Shown here piece by piece: positions 40,364-41,473 of a stretch of DNA of 41,473 bases. Position numbers and translations under genes: made by a program. The notes below the pieces were generated by a model that saw nothing but the letters and a program-made list of their open reading frames with translations, was not told where the DNA came from and ran no database searches. Origin of the DNA: Oxalobacteraceae bacterium (lineage in GTDB: Bacteria; Pseudomonadota; Gammaproteobacteria; Burkholderiales; Burkholderiaceae_D); assembly GCA_021298975.1 (NCBI GenBank), contig JAJTGC010000012.1, forward strand, positions 1-41,473. The letters run 5' to 3'. Within the stretch, counting starts at the first letter, position 1, and each line of letters starts with the position of its first letter.

Positions 40364-41473
40364 ATGCGTCGTCGTTCGCTATTCGTTTCTCTGTTCGCTT
40401 TTCTGGTTCGTCTTGAAACAGAAGTCATTGCGATGCGCTTGGGTCTTCGGTTGGGCTTCATCATTCTGTTTGCGCTGGCAGGCGTAAACGCCACCGCCCA
40501 AATCCGAGCCGACGCCACTGCCCCAGCCGATCAACGCCCGACCATCCTGCAAGCCGGTAACGGTGTTCCTTTGGTCAATATTCAAACCCCCACTGCTGGC
40601 GGTGTCTCCCGCAACACCTACAGCCAATTCGACGTCGACAGAAACGGCGCCATTCTGAACAACAGCCGCACCGATACACCCACCCAGCTCGGTGGCTGGG
40701 TTCAGGGTAACCCGTGGTTGGGCGGTGGCAGCGCCCGCATCATCCTGAATGAAGTCAACAGCACGAACCCCAGTCATCTCAACGGCTGGATTGAAGTTGC
40801 CGGCAAACCGGCCCAGGTCATCACCGCCAATCCTGCCGGCATCACCTGTGACGGCTGCGGTTTTATCAATACGCCCCAAGCCACGCTGGCTACGGGTACA
40901 CCGGTCATGAATCGGGGCAGCCTGGATGGCTATCGCGTCCAGGGCGGTCAGCTGCAAATTGAAGGCTTGGGTCTGGACGGCAGACAAGCAGACGCCGTCA
41001 CCATCCTCACCCGCAGCGCAGAAATCAACGCCGCCCTCTGGGCCAAACGATTAAACGTCGTCACTGGCACCAATGACGTCACGGTCGATGCCAATGGTCA
41101 GCCCGTCGATATCCAGCCGATCATCATTTCTCCCTTCCCCCAGAATTTCTCGATAAACACCTCAGGCACTCAAACAAAGAGCAACACCGCGCCAGTGTTT
41201 GCGCTGGATGTCGCGTATCTGGGCGGCATGTATGCCGGGCATATTTTTTTGGTGGGCAGCGAACATGGTCTGGGGGTACGAAACAGCGGCACCTTGTTTG
41301 CGGGGCAGCAGCTAACGCTCGATAGCAATGGCATTCTGAGTGTGAAGGACAAGGGCAAGATCACGGCAGCCGAGTTGGCCATCAAGACCGAAGGCGCCAT
41401 CGATAATGCGGGCGTCATCGCGGCGCAGCGCAGCGCCACGATAGACACGAACAGCACGCTCACCAACACCGGC
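40364..41473 (+). CDS. Two-partner-secretion haemagglutinin/CdiA-type exoprotein, N-terminal part
   Basis: The first 370 codons of a large secreted protein that continues beyond the window. Residues 1-45 are an extended signal: MRRRSLFVSLFAFLVRL, a polar break, then a second hydrophobic stretch GFIILFALAG with a likely cut after ATA (43-45). The TPS domain (about 65-300) has SRNTYSQFDVDRNGAILNN, NPWLGGGSARIILNEVNS, the NPNGI-type motif NPAGI at 156-160 with a CDGCGF cysteine pair (C162, C165), and ends in a beta-helical repeat region (from about 300). Such proteins are exported by a TpsB transporter; none is encoded upstream here. Filamentous haemagglutinin adhesin and contact-dependent inhibition toxin CdiA are both possible; the deciding C-terminus is missing. 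The ATG at 40364 follows AGGAG; M24 (40433) is an alternative. Confidence 0.9.
   Translation, partial: MRRRSLFVSLFAFLVRLETEVIAMRLGLRLGFIILFALAGVNATAQIRADATAPADQRPTILQAGNGVPLVNIQTPTAGGVSRNTYSQFDVDRNGAILNNSRTDTPTQLGGWVQGNPWLGGGSARIILNEVNSTNPSHLNGWIEVAGKPAQVITANPAGITCDGCGFINTPQATLATGTPVMNRGSLDGYRVQGGQLQIEGLGLDGRQADAVTILTRSAEINAALWAKRLNVVTGTNDVTVDANGQPVDIQPIIISPFPQNFSINTSGTQTKSNTAPVFALDVAYLGGMYAGHIFLVGSEHGLGVRNSGTLFAGQQLTLDSNGILSVKDKGKITAAELAIKTEGAIDNAGVIAAQRSATIDTNSTLTNTG

Overview
The window reads as a chromosomal segment of a betaproteobacterium with moderately high GC. Two gene orders that are familiar from that class support this: carA-carB-greA-(DUF4149), yhbY/rlmE, ftsH-folP-glmM, and leuC-(entericidin-like lipoprotein)-leuD-leuB-asd. 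Genus and family cannot be told from the sequence alone.

Layout. 1-2 kb: the end of a patatin-like phospholipase, a repeat-rich gap, an exported NlpC/P60 hydrolase and a GlcG/DUF336 protein. 2-13 kb: a core block for carbamoyl phosphate synthesis (carAB), transcript cleavage (greA), ribosome maturation (yhbY, rlmE), membrane proteolysis (ftsH), folate (folP) and cell-wall precursor synthesis (glmM). 13.1-13.3 kb: tRNA-Pro(UGG) and tRNA-Arg(UCU). 13.4-20.4 kb: an accessory stretch with a StbDE/RelBE-type toxin-antitoxin pair and a decayed antitoxin copy, a Tat-exported haloacid-dehalogenase-like protein, three small exported proteins, palindromic repeats, and a bactofilin locus (two bactofilins, a RodZ-like HTH protein and a MerR-type regulator with a divergent C-terminal domain). 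20.6-23.6 kb: a divergent pair for sugar-acid catabolism (3-hydroxyisobutyrate-dehydrogenase-like enzyme and a pentonate-type IlvD/Edd dehydratase). 23.6-26.5 kb: a minus-strand run of DUF4124, FAD-linked 2-hydroxyacid dehydrogenase, DUF2069 and WrbA. 26.5-35.1 kb: YihY, an alpha/beta hydrolase with MetY, CBS protein plus LplT-like transporter, aroC, and an MFS transporter overlapping an M48 lipoprotein protease. 35.2-40 kb: leucine operon and asd, closed by a strong terminator. 40.36 kb to the end: the start of a large two-partner-secretion haemagglutinin/CdiA-type exoprotein that runs out of the window.

The most unusual signals are: (1) a dispersed element made of two adjacent perfect or near-perfect palindromes, present at about 0.6 kb and twice at 16.4 kb, in which both arms of the first palindrome have changed together between copies; (2) the bactofilin/HTH/MerR locus with inverted repeats in its divergent promoter region; (3) a haloacid-dehalogenase-like enzyme behind a twin-arginine signal; (4) a decayed second antitoxin start next to an intact toxin-antitoxin pair; (5) the TPS exoprotein with an unusual double-hydrophobic N-terminus and no TpsB transporter gene upstream within view. 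I see no CRISPR array, no complete insertion sequence, no integrase and no prophage genes.
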